In this document: piece after piece, positions 62,437 to 64,000 of the stretch
Numbering within the stretch: position 1 is the first letter of the stretch
Layout of the letters: the number at the start of each line of letters is the position of its first letter
Assembly: GCF_022581195.2 (NCBI RefSeq)
Contig: NC_061482.1
Coordinates: forward strand, 3,658,001-3,722,000
DNA from: Helicoverpa zea
Lineage: Eukaryota; Arthropoda; Insecta; Lepidoptera; Noctuidae
Direction of reading: 5' to 3'
Length of the DNA: 64,000 bases
Translations under genes and position numbers: made by a program
The notes under the pieces: generated by a model
Database searches by the model: none
Seen by the model: the letters and a program-made list of their open reading frames with translations, nothing else
Told to the model about the DNA's origin: nothing

Positions 62437-62663
62437 TAGTTCGGCCATTCAGAGAATGCGTTCCTGACACGTCGCGATTGAACTGACGACGTAACTACAT
62501 TCATTGATTATTGATATAATAATGTTGTTTTAATGCTCCTCAATTGTTAAAACGGTAAACAACCAGCAAAAATATTTTTATCGTAACTGCAACGCCATTG
62601 CAAAGTTACGTCGTCAGTTCAATCGCGACGTGTCAGGAACGCATTCTCTGAATGGCCGAACTA
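62437..62663. mobile_element. 227-bp TA-target MITE, copy 2 (complete, with known empty site)
   Basis: Identical design and length to 42373-42599. The unoccupied site is visible in copy 1 of the THAP-exon element near 17027-17036 (ATTATTTTAATGATTTTTG), which shows that exactly TA was duplicated. Confidence 0.95.
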
Positions 62664-62764
62664 TAATGATTTTTGATTACTGTCATCATGCCTATTCAGC
62701 CAGAAGATGTTGAATGTGACAGCGACTCCGACAATTGAGTCATGAATGTTTCGAATGAAGCTGG

Positions 62765-62922
62765 GTGTTTCGGAACGGATGCTGCATTGTGTATGTAACC
62801 CGCACTCTAGTTGTAGGGTCAAGATCCGTATCCCTGGAGAAGATTCTGACTGTAGAACGGTCTAGCGTGGGCTTCCTCAAGGGTCCGTTCTTACTCCGCT
62901 ACTTTATAATATTTACAAAGTC
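62765..62922 (+). pseudogene. LINE RT fragment, first half
   Basis: Plus strand TVERSSVGFLKGPFLLRYFI corresponds to the conserved (G)LPQGS.LSPLLYN loop before the RT active site, altered at several residues. It continues after the insertion at 62923-63190 with the YADD block. Confidence 0.5.
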
Positions 62923-63190
62923 AAAGTCAAATCATTTATTTCATTTAGGCCTTAACAAGCACTTATGAATGTCAAAAATTATAAATAGGTTTGATTCTAG
63001 TTGCCCATTCCAAAAGTAGCTTCCTATGGAGAAGAACGGGCAAGACACTCCATGATTACTCTTTAAAAAATAATAGGTATAACAGTTTGTATGTATTGAT
63101 ACATACTATAATAACATGCGAAGATCATGTAGAATCACAAAAGACAAGAAATATGAGAATAAAAAAGAACATTAAAATGCTAATGCTAAT
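62923..63190 (-). mobile_element. LINE/SINE tail inserted in LINE RT
   Basis: Starts AAAGTCAAAGTCAAATCATT (the reverse of a TTTGACTTTGACTTT tail like that at 455-479) and contains TTGCCCATTCCAAAAGTAGC and AAGAACGGGCAAGACACTCC, typical of a lepidopteran non-LTR tail. It separates two adjacent RT motifs. Confidence 0.6.
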
Positions 63191-63430
63191 TACACCTCGG
63201 ATCTTCATGATTCCCTCAACTTGGATTGTCAGATTCTTCAATATGCGGATGATCTGTGTTTGTACATCCCTACTTCATCTATTGAAAGAGCTAGTGGGTC
63301 CATGCAAATATCACTCAATTCCCTAAATCAGTGGTTGATTGACCATGGCCTTGTACTGTCTGCCATAAAAAGTTCTATGGTTGTTTTTTCACGTAAGCGT
63401 GCTGTTTCTAATGTCAACCTTAAAATTGCC
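63191..63430 (+). pseudogene. LINE RT fragment, second half (YADD)
   Basis: Plus strand: LDCQILQYADDLCLYIPTSS (active site YADD), LNSLNQWLIDHGLVLSAIKS, VVFSRKRAVSNVNLKI. It is a short piece of a non-LTR reverse transcriptase, ending at a tandem repeat. Clade not assigned. Confidence 0.7.
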
Positions 63431-63435
63431 CTCCG

Positions 63436-63612
63436 TACCACCTGTACCATTGGACAGTACCATTGGTGGTACAAATGGTACTGATTTATCCCACTAGTAC
63501 AATTGATTGTACAAATGATACAATAATATCCCACTGGACCACCTGTACCATTTCTCAGTACCATTGATGGTACAAATGACACTGATTTATCCCACTAGTA
63601 CAACTGTACCAC
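63436..63612. repeat. ~103-bp tandem repeat rich in GTACCA/TGGTAC palindromes
   Basis: ACCACCTGTACCAT recurs at about 63437 and 63540. TATCCCACTAGTACAA recurs at about 63488 and 63590. Small palindromes (GTACCATTGGTGGTAC) are present within units. Confidence 0.75.
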
Positions 63613-63682
63613 AATTTCATGTTATCATCCTTCTTGATATTTTATTGTTTCCTGGCCGCAAATGATTCATAATAATATTTAT

Positions 63683-64000
63683 TGCTTCAGGGAGGGTAAT
63701 ACCCGACCACGGGTGATGCGCTTTGTGAGGCGTGCATTCATGGGGACTGGACTCAGTCCTCATGAATATATGCCGCGTATCGCGGAGCGCATCGACTTCC
63801 TGAAGCAAAAAGTCTGTGCATGGGCTAGCCGTATTCGAAGGTATAAACGACGGGTAGAACGTTACACCCAGAATCGTATGTTCCAGAGTGATCAAAGATG
63901 GGTATATAGAACTTGGGAGCGACCTGAGCAATACGTGATGGACGGGAGCCGGCCGGATGATGGTGCCACAAACATGTTTTGGCGCAACCTCTGGTCGACG
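63683..64000 (+). pseudogene. Second copy of RLE-type LINE (runs off the window)
   Basis: Plus strand: CFREGNTRPRVMRFVRRAF, GLSPHEYMPRIAERIDFLKQ, ASRIRRYKRRVERYTQNRMF, RPDDGATNMFWRNLWST. It matches the N-terminal/middle part of the minus-strand LINE (about 35210-35530) with a few substitutions (for example M for V and P for S). The window cuts it before RT. The left boundary is abrupt, so it is a 5'-truncated copy or fragment in the opposite orientation. Confidence 0.85.

Larger units (their letters stand above)
61327..62696. mobile_element. THAP-exon TIR element (P-like), copy 2
   Basis: Bounded by AATAGGCATGATGACA and its reverse complement. It contains a THAP exon at 61578 and the shared right part (TCGCGCGCTTTCGCGCGAG hairpin-like string near 62250, ATTCCAAGCTTCAAGTTTAA). 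Relative to copy 1 it lacks the 1.7-kb block but has two extra insertions: about 170 bp near 61855-62030 (with a duplicated ACTTACATGGAAGTTTT) and the 227-bp MITE at 62437. Flanking frames suggest it sits in another coding remnant. Confidence 0.75.

Overview
The window looks like insect DNA, most likely from a moth or butterfly. It is AT-rich, uses spliced eukaryotic coding style, and carries repeat types I associate with Lepidoptera: a tRNA-headed SINE, repeats bounded by 'CTAGT' and 'TAATATTAGT', and tails containing 'GTTTGTTTGTTTG'. The species assignment is inference. I found no intact host gene. The only candidates for host-derived sequence are short fragments with a ZAD-type or THAP-type zinc-binding motif. 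Essentially everything recognisable is a transposable element (TE) or its debris.

Layout. 0-4.2 kb: repeated fragments of a P-element/THAP9-like transposase (minus strand), broken by a LINE tail and a jockey-type reverse transcriptase. 4.2-8 kb: interspersed repeat tails, then a minus-strand Mutator-like/YqaJ nuclease gene split by an internally deleted Gypsy element with clean LTRs and a 5-bp target duplication. 8-12.8 kb: mostly AT-rich, with a hairpin MITE, a LINE tail, a P fragment and a terminal-inverted-repeat (TIR) element holding a SINE. 13-18.8 kb: copia pieces, a THAP-exon TIR element carrying a 1.7-kb foldback/tandem-repeat block, and an unidentified transposon gene cut by two MITEs. 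18.8-23.9 kb: an RT-bearing LINE, repeats, and a copia end with probable LTR. 24.5-26.4 kb: a DDE (IS5/Harbinger-type) transposase with a 478-bp MITE in it. 27.1-32.6 kb: an R1-type LINE, a Tigger/pogo remnant, an unidentified transposon protein, and a Harbinger element sitting inside another TIR element. 32.8-36.5 kb: an almost complete LINE with a restriction-like endonuclease, a second copy of which runs off the right edge. 36.5-42 kb: MITEs, short inverted repeats, a 27-bp minisatellite and a THAP fragment. 42.4-48.2 kb: hAT, MULE and HARBI1 transposase remnants plus nested repeats. 48.4-57.9 kb: a decayed Harbinger-like element interrupted by a complete BEL/Pao retrotransposon whose two LTRs read as identical, and an unidentified open frame of about 290 codons. 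58-64 kb: a BEL gag fragment, small unknown frames, a second THAP-exon element with a MITE in it, and LINE debris.

The strongest evidence comes from nested insertions. In several cases the uninterrupted target can be read elsewhere in the window, or in the reading frame of the disrupted transposase, so target duplications are directly visible (GTATC for Gypsy, TTA twice for Harbinger types, TA for the 227-bp MITE, CATT for BEL). The least explained items are the open frame at 56.5-57.4 kb, the Mutator-like plus YqaJ gene, the 20-base foldback insertion inside the BEL pol region, and the roughly 88-bp duplication around the 1.7-kb block.
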